Source: CAVQBL01 sp963710715 (GTDB lineage: Bacteria > Pseudomonadota > Gammaproteobacteria > DSM-16500). Taken from it: a stretch of 64,000 nucleotides of DNA. The position numbers and the translations under genes are program-made. The notes beneath the pieces were generated by a model. It saw only the letters and a list, made by a program, of their open reading frames with translations, was not told the DNA's origin and searched no databases. The stretch's first letter is position 1. Each line of letters starts with the position of its first letter. Shown here in pieces: positions 9,701 to 17,668 of this stretch. The stretch spans positions 1 through 64,000 of the forward strand of contig CAVQBL010000017.1 of the NCBI GenBank assembly GCA_963710715.1. The letters are read 5' to 3'.

Positions 9701-9916
9701 CTAGGAATTCTTAAGTCAATTAATTGGGGCAAATACAGGCCAAAAATTTTCTGCATCGAATCCAATATGAAATCATTAAAATACGGTGATTTTCATCCTA
9801 TTATTGACTTCATGGAAGCAAAAGATTATTTATATGTAGCAAACACCAGCATCAATATGATTTTCGTGAGCCGCGAAGTATACTATCGTAGTAAATCCAA
9901 AGAGCAGGAGAATTGA
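6791..9916 (+). CDS. Multidomain glycosyltransferase (two GT-B-like modules) fused to FkbM-family methyltransferase
   Basis: The listed start is a TTG without a ribosome binding site, and the frame is open upstream; the true N-terminus is probably at 6345 (see the break at 6753-6757). Residues ~120-290 form a GT4-like module (AHFGIPNAFKHIG, LLLAGYG, ADVTVQLRWP, GVVSEMLGLG). From about residue 316 (LRILYGASHRVLRYEEV) a second GT-like module runs to ~690 (DPSTSPFHTHYTPLEAIMMG). After a short linker with a duplicated HANT/RLHHEIN motif (~785-812), residues ~823-1030 form an FkbM methyltransferase (AGEDRIL, YLDIGANDPEYDN, VLVEPNSSW, VSIDTEGFELG near 961). It probably builds and O-methylates part of the surface glycan; acceptor unknown. 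Confidence 0.72.
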   Translation: MESAINLHLHKDRNYLYFHDGLYSNLLFSWVVRHHYSWQNFIKHSYPHFHVTHNLTSEDLLKNNIYMISPLIQLTGCSQIIINADNCIPIIENEVGLNKISYTKAYLPIPDYRNVTPFHYNDGDNLIVAHFGIPNAFKHIGILIKAVELLRKNYNAKLLLAGYGIKTYVKNLPSSQQKFIIFEEAPSSERMLSLMKGADVTVQLRWPIMGQASGVVSEMLGLGLKCITTQGFVNECFKNYVIELPAYITPEQLAEAILNNRGNMTISPEEHKKLLNEFSYSASANLIFNQATSKLTNNKVIEENQSTNEIKINRKLRILYGASHRVLRYEEVRLFIEAGFEVIPVKAHWKIFKIQEPDSDNPAHPLYPNWRATCTVPDSIIEKIQAIDILKYQDLNAQGGKVSSAEAALLNEWIDIIYIPNLLPPVPRVLTWFKGLTLFRVYGEGKIMTYDEWAKTSGADLSVLRKYDARYATMLMLHALNGPEHASILGSNIFHVGPCVTKSRITSKWKVESASQICNIALSYIYENPHWTDMYHEFCHVFKDIPLRFLGKNNKEEHKILKQDNRVTGIIKNDYEYLELLTDCRCLLDPSTSPFHTHYTPLEAIMMGIPVIFLESSGMAGEILRAIPKSELKNSGICSNFMEAKKIIERCLDDIEYAKQISANQRIIAEKMFSPNTVLQQIKQFAAAAPTLVAKARTLPTSLDKIFSTIEMPMLGIENGATNVTSSRGEMALSQELLSVKFILKLAMKNIIRLSSNIIRRIYKIICPARFQPRTSEFLFKSFFPHKYANTGRLHHEINYLHANTNRLHHEINSLKSKISFSQAGEDRILLFICDYFIKESFIDLAYLDIGANDPEYDNNTYLIYLSGGKGVLVEPNSSWCEEIKKKRPRDIVLNMGISIDEKTKSGTYYMCDNHGLNTFSQERSATLQVDGHTITEIRDIPLINVNEVIKKYMNDKAPAFVSIDTEGFELGILKSINWGKYRPKIFCIESNMKSLKYGDFHPIIDFMEAKDYLYVANTSINMIFVSREVYYRSKSKEQEN

Positions 9917-9920
9917 TAAA

Positions 9921-10940
9921 ATGGCGAAAACAGCACTCGTTACCGGTATATCAGGTCAAGACGGCTCCTATCTTGCGGATCTATTACTCAATAAGGGCTA
10001 TCATGTTATTGGCTTAGCCAAGAATAACCATTCCAATCTTCCCGAAAATCTCAAACAACTACAGCTTAGAAGTAAAATTGACTTCGTGTTCGGTGACTTA
10101 GCAGATGCCAGTGCAATTTGTGCCGCAATCAATCAAACACAACCCGATGAAGTTTATAATTTAGCATCACAATCTTACCCTGGTAATTCCTGGACTTGTG
10201 CGATTGAAACAACGCGTACCAATGGATTAGGTGCACATTTACTTTTTGACACTATCAGGCAATTAAAGCCAAGTTGTAAAATTTATCAAGCTTCCTCATC
10301 GGAAATGTTTGGCGAAGTCTCAGAAACACCGCAAAATGAAAACACTCCCTTTAACCCTATTAATCCATATGCTGCAGCAAAACTTTATGCGCATAATATC
10401 GCAAAAATTTATCGTAAAAGTTATAATATGTTTATTAGCTGCGGTATTTTGTTTAATCATGAAAGCGAACGTCGCGGCTTGCATTTTATTACACAAAAAG
10501 TTACTTACGCTGCAGCATGCCTCAAGTTAGGTATACAAAATTCTTCTTTACTCAGTGAAACGGGTGAGCCCATCGTAAAAAATGGCAAATTATTATTGGG
10601 AAACCTGGATGCAAAACGTGATTGGGGATTTGCGGGTGATTACGTTGAAGCAATGTGGTTAATGCTGCAACAGACAAGTCCAGGTGATTTTGTTATTGGT
10701 ACTGGACAAATTAGAACTATTCGCCAACTGTGTGAAACAGCGTTTTCCTGCGTTAATCTCGATTGGGAAAAACACGTTCAAGTTGATCCACGCTTTGTGC
10801 GCCCAACAGATACAGGTCCAACAGTAGCCGATCCGTCAAAAGCTAAAAAACTTTTAGGTTGGGAAGCAAAAGTTTCATTTGATGAGCTCATTGCCAGAAT
10901 GGTGAAAAAACATTTAGAACACTTATCAACAACCCGCTAA
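9921..10940 (+). CDS. GDP-mannose 4,6-dehydratase-family NAD(P)-dependent sugar dehydratase
   Basis: An extended SDR enzyme closely resembling Gmd: cofactor motif TGISGQDGSYLADLL (residues 8-22), YNLASQSYPG, the catalytic SSSEMFGE and YAAAK (Y150/K154), GILFNHESERRG and KRDWGFAGDYVEAMWLMLQQ. Gmd makes GDP-4-keto-6-deoxymannose for rhamnose, fucose or perosamine branches. It is 339 residues, somewhat shorter than typical Gmd (~370), and no reductase or aminotransferase obviously dedicated to the GDP branch lies in the window, so substrate is inferred from family only. It follows the multidomain transferase by 4 bases. Its end overlaps the convergent aminotransferase by 15 bases. Confidence 0.8.
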   Translation: MAKTALVTGISGQDGSYLADLLLNKGYHVIGLAKNNHSNLPENLKQLQLRSKIDFVFGDLADASAICAAINQTQPDEVYNLASQSYPGNSWTCAIETTRTNGLGAHLLFDTIRQLKPSCKIYQASSSEMFGEVSETPQNENTPFNPINPYAAAKLYAHNIAKIYRKSYNMFISCGILFNHESERRGLHFITQKVTYAAACLKLGIQNSSLLSETGEPIVKNGKLLLGNLDAKRDWGFAGDYVEAMWLMLQQTSPGDFVIGTGQIRTIRQLCETAFSCVNLDWEKHVQVDPRFVRPTDTGPTVADPSKAKKLLGWEAKVSFDELIARMVKKHLEHLSTTR

Positions 10941-12050
10941 CGCTGTTACAACTCTATGTACCTGTTCTTCGCTCAAATGGGGTCCCATTGGTAAACTCAG
11001 CACTTCTTTGTGAATATTTTCACTAATAGGCAATTGCCAAGCATGCATTTCTTTATAAGCTTTTTGTTTATGCGGTGGAATAGGATAATGAATCAAAGTA
11101 TTAATCCCTTCTTCTTTAAGCTGGTTTTGTAACACATCACGTATTTGAGAGCGAATAACATACAAATGCCAAACAGGTTGATTAGTCTCCATCACATAAG
11201 GACAGATAATATCAGAATGATGTTTGAGCTTTTCTGTATAATATTGAGCAAGTCGAGCTCTTCTCGCGTTCCACTGATCAAGGTATTTTAATTTAACACG
11301 CAAAGCTCCTGCCTGAAACTCATCTAACCGTGAATTCACACCGCGTTCTTCATTATGATATTTTATTTTAGAACCATAATTGCGCAGCATTTTTATTCTT
11401 TCCGCAAGCGCTGCATCATTCGTTGTAATAGCACCCGCATCGCCAAATGCTCCTAAATTTTTTCCTGGATAAAAACTAAAACCTGCTGCATGTCCAAGAG
11501 CACCCGCTTTATTACCCTTGTATGTTGCACCGTGAGATTGCGCAGCATCTTCTATGACTTTTAAATTGTAATGTTGTGCCAATTGCATAATCGGATCTAT
11601 ATCAGCAGTTTGACCATATAAGTGTACTGGCATAATAGCTTTTGTTTTTGGGGTAATAGCTGCTTCAACGCGATTAGGATCAATATTATAAGTTCTAATA
11701 TCGGGCTCAACAGGTATCACTTGTGCACCTACATAGCTGACAGCAAGCCAAGTGGCAATATACGTGTTAGAAGGCACTATGACTTCATCACCAGGTCCAA
11801 TATCGTAAGCGCGCAAAATAAGTTCCAATGCTTGTAAACCATTAGCGACGCCCATTGCATACTTTGTACTACAATAACGAGCAAATTCTGTTTCGAAATC
11901 AGCTAATTCGCTACCTAGCAAATACCAACCTGAATTCATAACACGTCGATAAGCTTCATCTAGCTCATCTTTTAATTCAATATAGGCTGCTTTTAAATCT
12001 AAAAAAGGTATGGTTTTTTCAGCTAACATTTTTAATTCCATTTTTTGCAA
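10926..12050 (-). CDS. DegT/DnrJ/EryC1-family sugar aminotransferase (FdtB/QdtB-like)
   Basis: A PLP-dependent aminotransferase expected to aminate C3 of the 3-keto-6-deoxyhexose made by the FdtA-like enzyme, giving the amine acetylated by the gene at 3657. Motifs include GVANGLQALELILRA, VPSNTYIATWLAV, VHLYGQTADIDPI, IEDAAQSHGA and the PLP lysine K197 in SFYPGKNLGAFGDAGA. Length (374) is typical. The gene overlaps the upstream membrane gene by 32 bases; an internal ATG at 12029 (MLAEKTIPFLDLK) has GGA seven bases upstream and may be the real start. It lies 6 kb away and on the opposite strand from its pathway partners. Confidence 0.82.
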   Translation of the reverse strand: MQKMELKMLAEKTIPFLDLKAAYIELKDELDEAYRRVMNSGWYLLGSELADFETEFARYCSTKYAMGVANGLQALELILRAYDIGPGDEVIVPSNTYIATWLAVSYVGAQVIPVEPDIRTYNIDPNRVEAAITPKTKAIMPVHLYGQTADIDPIMQLAQHYNLKVIEDAAQSHGATYKGNKAGALGHAAGFSFYPGKNLGAFGDAGAITTNDAALAERIKMLRNYGSKIKYHNEERGVNSRLDEFQAGALRVKLKYLDQWNARRARLAQYYTEKLKHHSDIICPYVMETNQPVWHLYVIRSQIRDVLQNQLKEEGINTLIHYPIPPHKQKAYKEMHAWQLPISENIHKEVLSLPMGPHLSEEQVHRVVTALAGC

Positions 12051-13485
12051 GTTTATAAGTAAATAAAAATAACATGCTTACTGCTATAAAGTGAATAGCA
12101 TATATGGGATGTGCTACCCAAGGACCTAGACTCATAAAATACCACTGCATCGGAAATGCTAAAGTAAGTTCAGGCGGATGTGTATTCAAAGATAGCCATT
12201 CCCCATGATTAAGGGGTAGCCATGCTTTTGACACAATTAAACTAAGCAGGATAAATATATAAGTGAACCTCCAACTTATTGTTTTACGATTTAATATTTC
12301 TGCAGCGCCAACCACAATTATTGGGAAAAAATTTATAAATTGACGTGACTCAGACCCAATAGATAGCACGATATAAAGCACAGTTACAATAAATAATCCA
12401 GAGCTCTTATTTTTAATATACTCTACAATATCTTTCCAAAAAATGATGCAAAGACAAATAATAGGACCATAATAAATAACATGACTGATTATAAAATTTA
12501 ACGGATATGCTAAAGCTTGCGCAGCAACATTGATAATGAAACTCCAAGGAGTTAACTGGCTTGCAGCTTTATTAGAGAAAAAATGAATAAAACTTTTTAA
12601 AAAAATAACGATCAACAGAGCTAACAAGATACGATGGTTAAGTGAGCGTTTTATCTCGCGAAAAACATTGAAAAAGTGCCGGGAGATGGGATACATGGCT
12701 AAGAAAAGATATATAAACAATCCCATTACACTCACAAATAAAACTGGAAATGTATAGTATCCTCCAAGCATTTTTTTCCCGGAAATGAGATAAATACTAA
12801 GACATGCGACAACTATACCTATTACCTTAAAAAGTGTTAAATATATTACTTTTTTTGAATTTATGTGAGCGACATTTTCCCGATTTTCCTGCAAGGGGAA
12901 AACAAACAAAATCAATCCCATGTATAAAAAAGTTGGAAAAATAAACGCGCCTATTATCCCAGTGGATAACACACCATAGTTATTATTAATGAGGAAAAAA
13001 TAAATCATCAAAAGACCAAACATGAAAGCGCTCGTATCTGTGAGTATAGGATAATAGACATTCATTTTTAAAATCGCATAATTGAAAAATAACCCAGCAA
13101 AACTAATTAATCTTACTTCGGGACTCCACCTGAGTTTTTTTGCAATGGCATACCAAATAAATACAGCAAAAAATAATATCACCGCATTATAAATCGAAAA
13201 AATGACAGGCGCTTGTAAATCCGTAATTGGAATATGAGCTAACTTTGTAAAAAAATGCACGATGGTTGATGGAAAAATTCTTTGCAATGAATATTGCGTT
13301 AACTGATGATGTAATACAAAATCAGTAAAATGTTGAGCAATAGCAGAATAACGGAGACCATCCCAACCAGCACCGTTATTTATCGGAATGCGTTCGCCAA
13401 AAAATATATTAATTAAAAGCCACCCAAAAAACAAAAAAATCAGAATATATTCTGTTTTTGAATAAAATTTTCTTGAAATTTGCAT
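12019..13485 (-). CDS. Polytopic membrane protein, GT-C-type glycosyltransferase candidate
   Basis: A 488-residue integral membrane protein with about 11-12 hydrophobic segments. A periplasmic-type loop after the first segment carries NNGAGWDGLRY, resembling the acidic first loop of GT-C enzymes. No family name is certain. It sits immediately downstream (one base) of a GT2 polyprenyl-phosphate glycosyltransferase and an SMR-like membrane protein, the arrangement of three-component periplasmic glycosylation systems in which the GT-C protein transfers the sugar from the lipid carrier to the acceptor. Confidence 0.6.
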   Translation of the reverse strand: MQISRKFYSKTEYILIFLFFGWLLINIFFGERIPINNGAGWDGLRYSAIAQHFTDFVLHHQLTQYSLQRIFPSTIVHFFTKLAHIPITDLQAPVIFSIYNAVILFFAVFIWYAIAKKLRWSPEVRLISFAGLFFNYAILKMNVYYPILTDTSAFMFGLLMIYFFLINNNYGVLSTGIIGAFIFPTFLYMGLILFVFPLQENRENVAHINSKKVIYLTLFKVIGIVVACLSIYLISGKKMLGGYYTFPVLFVSVMGLFIYLFLAMYPISRHFFNVFREIKRSLNHRILLALLIVIFLKSFIHFFSNKAASQLTPWSFIINVAAQALAYPLNFIISHVIYYGPIICLCIIFWKDIVEYIKNKSSGLFIVTVLYIVLSIGSESRQFINFFPIIVVGAAEILNRKTISWRFTYIFILLSLIVSKAWLPLNHGEWLSLNTHPPELTLAFPMQWYFMSLGPWVAHPIYAIHFIAVSMLFLFTYKLAKNGIKNVS

Positions 13486-13486
13486 A

Positions 13487-14416
13487 TTATTTAGTGAACT
13501 CTAGTTGAGACATGATAATACTATGCGGGCGTAATTTAGTATTCTCAAATGCTCGCCAAACGTAAGAGCCTATAATACCTAATCCCATTAGGTTTAATGC
13601 AGCAAAAAAAACAATAACAATAACCGTTGCGGCATATCCAGGCACAGAAATAGCGCCAAATAATTTTGCTAGGAAGATGCTAACCACGGATAGGATAGAA
13701 AGACCAATACCCACGAGTCCAATGAAATACAATAATTTGATAGGAAGATCCGAAAAAGCAAATGCGCTGTCCATAGCGTATTTTAGTTTCTTACTAAATT
13801 TCCATGCGCTTTTTCCATACTCTCGCTCCAGTCGTTTATACCCAATCATCTTACGTTTGAAACCTAGCCAAAAAGCTAAGCCGATAAGAGAACTATTTAA
13901 TTCGTTAAGCATCAACAATTGATTTCTAAATTGAAGGTTACATCCGAAAATATCTATCCCACCCGGCGGCATATCTTTTTGCACTAATTTTTTATACAGG
14001 AACCAAAAAATTTTTGCTGGAATTTTTTGGTGTAGTGGGTCTTTTCGGCCTTTTCTAATGCCGAAAACAACATCGATGGGTTCTGTTGTAAGGCACTCGA
14101 AAAATTGAGTAACCAGTTCAGGGGGCTCTTGTAAATCAGCTGCCATCACAGCAAAAAATTGTCCTTGCGCTACTTCTAGGCCAGAGCGAATAGCAGCATA
14201 GGATCCAAAATTTCTTGATAACAATATTAATTTAGAAGTAAAAGTAGTATGAGGTAATTGCTCTTTCAAAATTGCATAAGACTGATCAGGACTACCATCG
14301 ACAACAAATACTACTTCAAGCTGCCTATTTAATTTTTGTGATATGGTATCGATGGCTTTAAGTAGCTTTGGTATGGATTCTTCATTTCTATATACAGGAA
14401 TTATTAATGAATACAT
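13487..14416 (-). CDS. GT2 polyprenyl-phosphate glycosyltransferase (GtrB/DPM1-like)
   Basis: Residues 1-220 form a GT2 domain starting SLIIPVYRNEESIPKLL, with VVDGSPDQS and MAADLQEPPELV (the DLQ/DPPE metal-binding region of DPM1/GtrB enzymes). Two transmembrane helices near residues 225-300 match the GtrB layout that inserts a sugar on undecaprenyl phosphate at the cytoplasmic face. The 309-residue length fits. It is followed after one base by the GT-C-like gene and preceded by the SMR-like gene (14-base gap), so all three are probably co-transcribed. Confidence 0.8.
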   Translation of the reverse strand: MYSLIIPVYRNEESIPKLLKAIDTISQKLNRQLEVVFVVDGSPDQSYAILKEQLPHTTFTSKLILLSRNFGSYAAIRSGLEVAQGQFFAVMAADLQEPPELVTQFFECLTTEPIDVVFGIRKGRKDPLHQKIPAKIFWFLYKKLVQKDMPPGGIDIFGCNLQFRNQLLMLNELNSSLIGLAFWLGFKRKMIGYKRLEREYGKSAWKFSKKLKYAMDSAFAFSDLPIKLLYFIGLVGIGLSILSVVSIFLAKLFGAISVPGYAATVIVIVFFAALNLMGLGIIGSYVWRAFENTKLRPHSIIMSQLEFTK

Positions 14417-14430
14417 TTATGAATTACCAC

Positions 14431-14772
14431 CTAAGCCTTAACTAGCAAAAAAACACCCAGCAATATAAAACACATAGCCATCATATGTTGCAACCCAAAC
14501 GGTTCTTGCCATATCAGATGTGCAAGCAAAGCGACAGCCACATAACTCACTGATACGCAAGGAAATGCAACCGATACAGGAATTTGTTTTAGCGCATAAA
14601 TATAAAAAAGTGCGGAAGTAAAATAACAAAATAAACCTAAAATGGTATAAGGTTGAAATAAAGAAAAGCTTTGCAAAGCTGCAACAGCATTGAGAGAACC
14701 CGCTTTAATCGCAATTTGCCCACCAATGCCAATTAAAATTGCTACAAATAAGGAAATATAGTAAATTGCCAA
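14431..14772 (-). CDS. Small four-helix EamA/SMR-family membrane protein (ArnE/F-like flippase candidate)
   Basis: 113 residues with four transmembrane helices; helix 3 has the SMR-like PVSVAFPCVSVSYVAVALLA followed by WQEPF and a final helix, as in EmrE and ArnE/ArnF. With a GT2 and a GT-C-like gene directly downstream, I infer it flips a polyprenyl-phosphate-sugar to the periplasm, the job done by GtrA in classic gtr clusters. A drug-efflux role is possible but does not fit the neighbourhood. It begins the leftward operon 14772-10926, divergent from the acyltransferase at 14860. Confidence 0.68.
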   Translation of the reverse strand: MAIYYISLFVAILIGIGGQIAIKAGSLNAVAALQSFSLFQPYTILGLFCYFTSALFYIYALKQIPVSVAFPCVSVSYVAVALLAHLIWQEPFGLQHMMAMCFILLGVFLLVKA

Positions 14773-14859
14773 TGTATTTACTCCATGTCATGCTATACTG
14801 CTTGCTGAGATTCTAGCAAAAACATTCCAGCAACGCGAGTTATTCATTGGAATATAATA

Positions 14860-16020
14860 ATGGCTATACCATCTAAATTTTATTTTCCACAGCTCGATGG
14901 CTTACGCTTTATTGCTTTTTTCCTCGTTTTCATACATCACTTCCCTCCGGGCGCTGTTTACTTTACTGAAGGTACCATTCTTTACTTTATTACTCTAAAA
15001 GCAGCCACTTATGGTTGGATAGGAGTCGATATTTTCTTGTGCTTAAGCTCATTTTTATTAACCTCCCTACTTATCATGGAACACCAAAACACTGGGAGTG
15101 TTTCAATTAAACAATTCTTTATTCGACGCGCGCTACGAATTTGGCCTTTGTATTATTTACTTATTATCTTGGGTTTTGTTATATTTCCTTGCTTAAAATT
15201 TATTTCGCCTAGCTTTCATTCGGCCCACCATGGTTTACTCGTCAAGCAACATTTTTTTCCTTTTGCTATATTTATGGGAAATTTTTCTTATGCTTATTTT
15301 ACAGATTCCCTAACTGCATCAATTGGACCTCTGTGGACTGTATCGCTTGAAGAACAGTTTTATCTATTCTGGCCAATTTTGCTTTTTATTCTTCTGCCCC
15401 GTGATAAAAAATGGTTTTTCTGTACGTTAGGTAGCATAGTAATCTTCAGCATGATTGTACGCTTATATATATTAAAAAATAACATCCCTTACCCTACCGT
15501 TTGGGTCTTTACCCTGGCACGTCTCGATCCTTTTGCATTAGGCGCTATTTTGAGTCACATACATTTGAATCCTAAGTTTAAAGCTCGTCCTCTTATTGCT
15601 TTAGGTTTAGCCATAATTTTATTCAAACTAGCCATCTGTTGTTCTACTGGGATAGGTGCAAAAAATACTTTTTGGCAATTACTAGCTGTTGATGTGGCAA
15701 GTTGTTTATTAATTTATTCAGCCTTACATTCTTCCCGTCTGGGGAAAATTCTGTCTATTAAGCCTCTACGATGGTTGGGCAAAATATCATTTGGTCTTTA
15801 TATGTTTCACGCTATAGTCATTGCAGCAATGACCAGCTATGTCATTCCATATCTGGGTCACAAGCAGTTATCTGAGTATTCATTCTTCGTCTGGGTACTT
15901 GTTTTTTTAGCCGGTTTATTGGTCACAATACTATGTGCTACCATTTCTTATTATGGGTTTGAGAAACACTTTTTAAAGTTAAAGCATCGCTACACCCTCG
16001 TTGCCTCACGCCCAATATAA
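14860..16020 (+). CDS. OafA/YrhL-type acyltransferase 3 membrane protein
   Basis: A 386-residue acyltransferase 3 family protein with about ten membrane spans. Residues 9-25 (PQLDGLRFIAFFLVFIH) contain the diagnostic LDGLR and the conserved histidine region; later features are FFIRRALRIWPLYYLL, PLWTVSLEEQFYLFWP and a C-terminal ISFGLYMFHA. These enzymes move acyl groups (often acetyl) across the inner membrane onto polysaccharides such as O-antigen. Its place between the glycosylation trio and the ABC exporter supports O-acylation of the surface glycan. Confidence 0.85.
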   Translation: MAIPSKFYFPQLDGLRFIAFFLVFIHHFPPGAVYFTEGTILYFITLKAATYGWIGVDIFLCLSSFLLTSLLIMEHQNTGSVSIKQFFIRRALRIWPLYYLLIILGFVIFPCLKFISPSFHSAHHGLLVKQHFFPFAIFMGNFSYAYFTDSLTASIGPLWTVSLEEQFYLFWPILLFILLPRDKKWFFCTLGSIVIFSMIVRLYILKNNIPYPTVWVFTLARLDPFALGAILSHIHLNPKFKARPLIALGLAIILFKLAICCSTGIGAKNTFWQLLAVDVASCLLIYSALHSSRLGKILSIKPLRWLGKISFGLYMFHAIVIAAMTSYVIPYLGHKQLSEYSFFVWVLVFLAGLLVTILCATISYYGFEKHFLKLKHRYTLVASRPI

Positions 16021-16072
16021 GCCAATGGTTTCATCTTGACTCACGGGTTGTTTAACTCCATAATTTGGCACT

Positions 16073-16102
16073 TTGACTTCATTTTTGAACGAATCGTATT
16101 AT
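16073..16102 (+). promoter_or_regulatory. Candidate sigma-70 promoter before the ABC exporter genes
   Basis: TTGACT (16073-16078) and TATTAT (16097-16102) are separated by 18 bases. The predicted start would fall only a few bases before the ATG at 16113, leaving almost no leader, so a later start (ATG 16122, with GGAGA just before it) or another promoter is possible. Confidence 0.35.
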
Positions 16103-16112
16103 ATTAAATGGT

Positions 16113-16910
16113 ATGGAGAACATGGAACAAGCATCGTACCTGAAAAATATATGGGTAGCGCGGTACTTTTGGCTGCACCTCGCTTTTGCCGATATCCGAA
16201 CTAAGTATCGCCGGTCGCTATTAGGATTAGCCTGGGCATTCATTCAACCTTTAGCCCTTACGTTGTTACTCGCATTTGTAATGGGTCGTTTTTTCCATTC
16301 TCCGATAAAGGATTATGCACCGTTTATATTTTCTGGCTTAATTTTATGGGAATTTATCGTTTCATCTACAGTCAATGGCTGCTCATCTTTTATCAATGCC
16401 GAAGGTTATATTAAACAGTTTAACCATCCACTTATTATTTACTCGTTACGCAGCGTCATCCCTTGTATGATCAATCTATTGTGCGCTTTTATGGGCTTAG
16501 TCATTTGGACGCTCTGCTGGAAACCAGAAAACATTGGCCATGCATGGTTTGGATTGCTAATTAGCTTTCCAATGCTATTTTTATTTGCTTGGCCATTGTG
16601 CACAATCACTGCGTTCATTGGTGTGCGATTTCGTGATTTTTCTCAATTGATTGTAATTTTGTTGCAGGCACTTTATTTTGTATCACCCATATTTTTCTTA
16701 CCCGCCATGTTTGCCAATGCTAATATGGGATTTTTAATCGAGTATAATCCTATTTCTCATTTATTAAACTTGTTCCGCAATCCTGTACTAGAAGGCAGCT
16801 GGCCTAATTTAATAAGCTATCTATATGTATTAGCGACTGCGGCATTACTCTGGTTATGTGTCTGGCGCTTAGTAAATCGCAACGAAGACAAAATAATATT
16901 TTATTTATAG
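16113..16910 (+). CDS. Polysaccharide ABC exporter permease (Wzm-like, ABC-2 family)
   Basis: A 265-residue ABC-2 permease with six membrane spans; the N-terminal YFWLHLAFADIRTKYRRSLLGLAWAFIQPL motif region (residues ~18-45) is characteristic of Wzm/KpsM/TagG transporters. It should export undecaprenyl-linked glycan made by the surrounding transferases. The ATP-binding partner follows after 9 bases. Two in-frame ATGs (16113, 16122) are possible starts; the second has GGAGA close upstream. Confidence 0.85.
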   Translation: MENMEQASYLKNIWVARYFWLHLAFADIRTKYRRSLLGLAWAFIQPLALTLLLAFVMGRFFHSPIKDYAPFIFSGLILWEFIVSSTVNGCSSFINAEGYIKQFNHPLIIYSLRSVIPCMINLLCAFMGLVIWTLCWKPENIGHAWFGLLISFPMLFLFAWPLCTITAFIGVRFRDFSQLIVILLQALYFVSPIFFLPAMFANANMGFLIEYNPISHLLNLFRNPVLEGSWPNLISYLYVLATAALLWLCVWRLVNRNEDKIIFYL

Positions 16911-16919
16911 AGAAAAATT

Positions 16920-17666
16920 ATGAGCCAGGTACAACTGCAAAAAGTAAATTTACATTATTCTTCGCTAGCTTACCGTGAAGTTTCACTCAAAGCTTATATT
17001 TTTAATTTGATGGGACTCAAAAAAAACAAATCTATAGGCAGTATTCATGCTCTTAAAAACATTGATCTGGAAATCAAAGCGGGCGAGAGAGTTGCATTGA
17101 TTGGTCATAATGGTGCAGGTAAAAGCACCTTACTAAAAACCATTGCTGGGCTCTATCCTATCTCTTCTGGCCAGCGCAAAATAACGGGTCGAGTGCGCGC
17201 ATTATTTGAATTAAGCTTAGGATTTGAATGCGAAGCTACTGGGCGGGAAAACATTCTTTACCGCGGCTTGCTGCTCGGACAGACACCTAGCCAAATGCAT
17301 CAATATATGGATGATATTATTGCTTTTGCCGATTTGGGAGAATTCATTGAATACCCAATTAAAACTTATTCTGCTGGAATGCTTGTTCGACTCGCATTTG
17401 CTATTTCGACGGCTGTTCCGGGTGAATTATTATTACTAGATGAAGTCATAGGAGCTGGCGATGCTGCCTTTTTGGCAAAATCTAAACAACGGATTAAAAA
17501 CTTGATCAAAAATGCTGAGTTAATGTTATTTGCCTCCCATGATTTCGCTTCCGTTCGCGAATTATGTAATCGAGCTATTGTCATGCATCATGGAGATATT
17601 ATTTTTGATGGCGATACAGAAAGTGCAATTAATCATTATCATAAAGTAATGGGCATAGGAAGCTAG
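16920..17666 (+). CDS. Polysaccharide ABC exporter ATP-binding protein (Wzt-like, short form)
   Basis: The ATPase partner of the Wzm-like permease. It has Walker A GHNGAGKST at residues 62-70, YSAGMLVRLAFAIS as the ABC signature region, Walker B LLLLDEVIGAGD and the switch histidine in FASHDF. The N-terminal segment (YSSLAYREVSLKAYIFNLMG) is typical of Wzt/TagH. At 248 residues it lacks the C-terminal carbohydrate-binding domain of O9a-type Wzt, so export is probably not gated by recognition of a chain terminator through this subunit. Confidence 0.87.
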   Translation: MSQVQLQKVNLHYSSLAYREVSLKAYIFNLMGLKKNKSIGSIHALKNIDLEIKAGERVALIGHNGAGKSTLLKTIAGLYPISSGQRKITGRVRALFELSLGFECEATGRENILYRGLLLGQTPSQMHQYMDDIIAFADLGEFIEYPIKTYSAGMLVRLAFAISTAVPGELLLLDEVIGAGDAAFLAKSKQRIKNLIKNAELMLFASHDFASVRELCNRAIVMHHGDIIFDGDTESAINHYHKVMGIGS

Positions 17667-17668
17667 GG

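Noticed and set aside
10309..10530. 73-residue frame inside the Gmd-like gene
   Set aside because: Overlaps the conserved catalytic region of the real gene in another frame.
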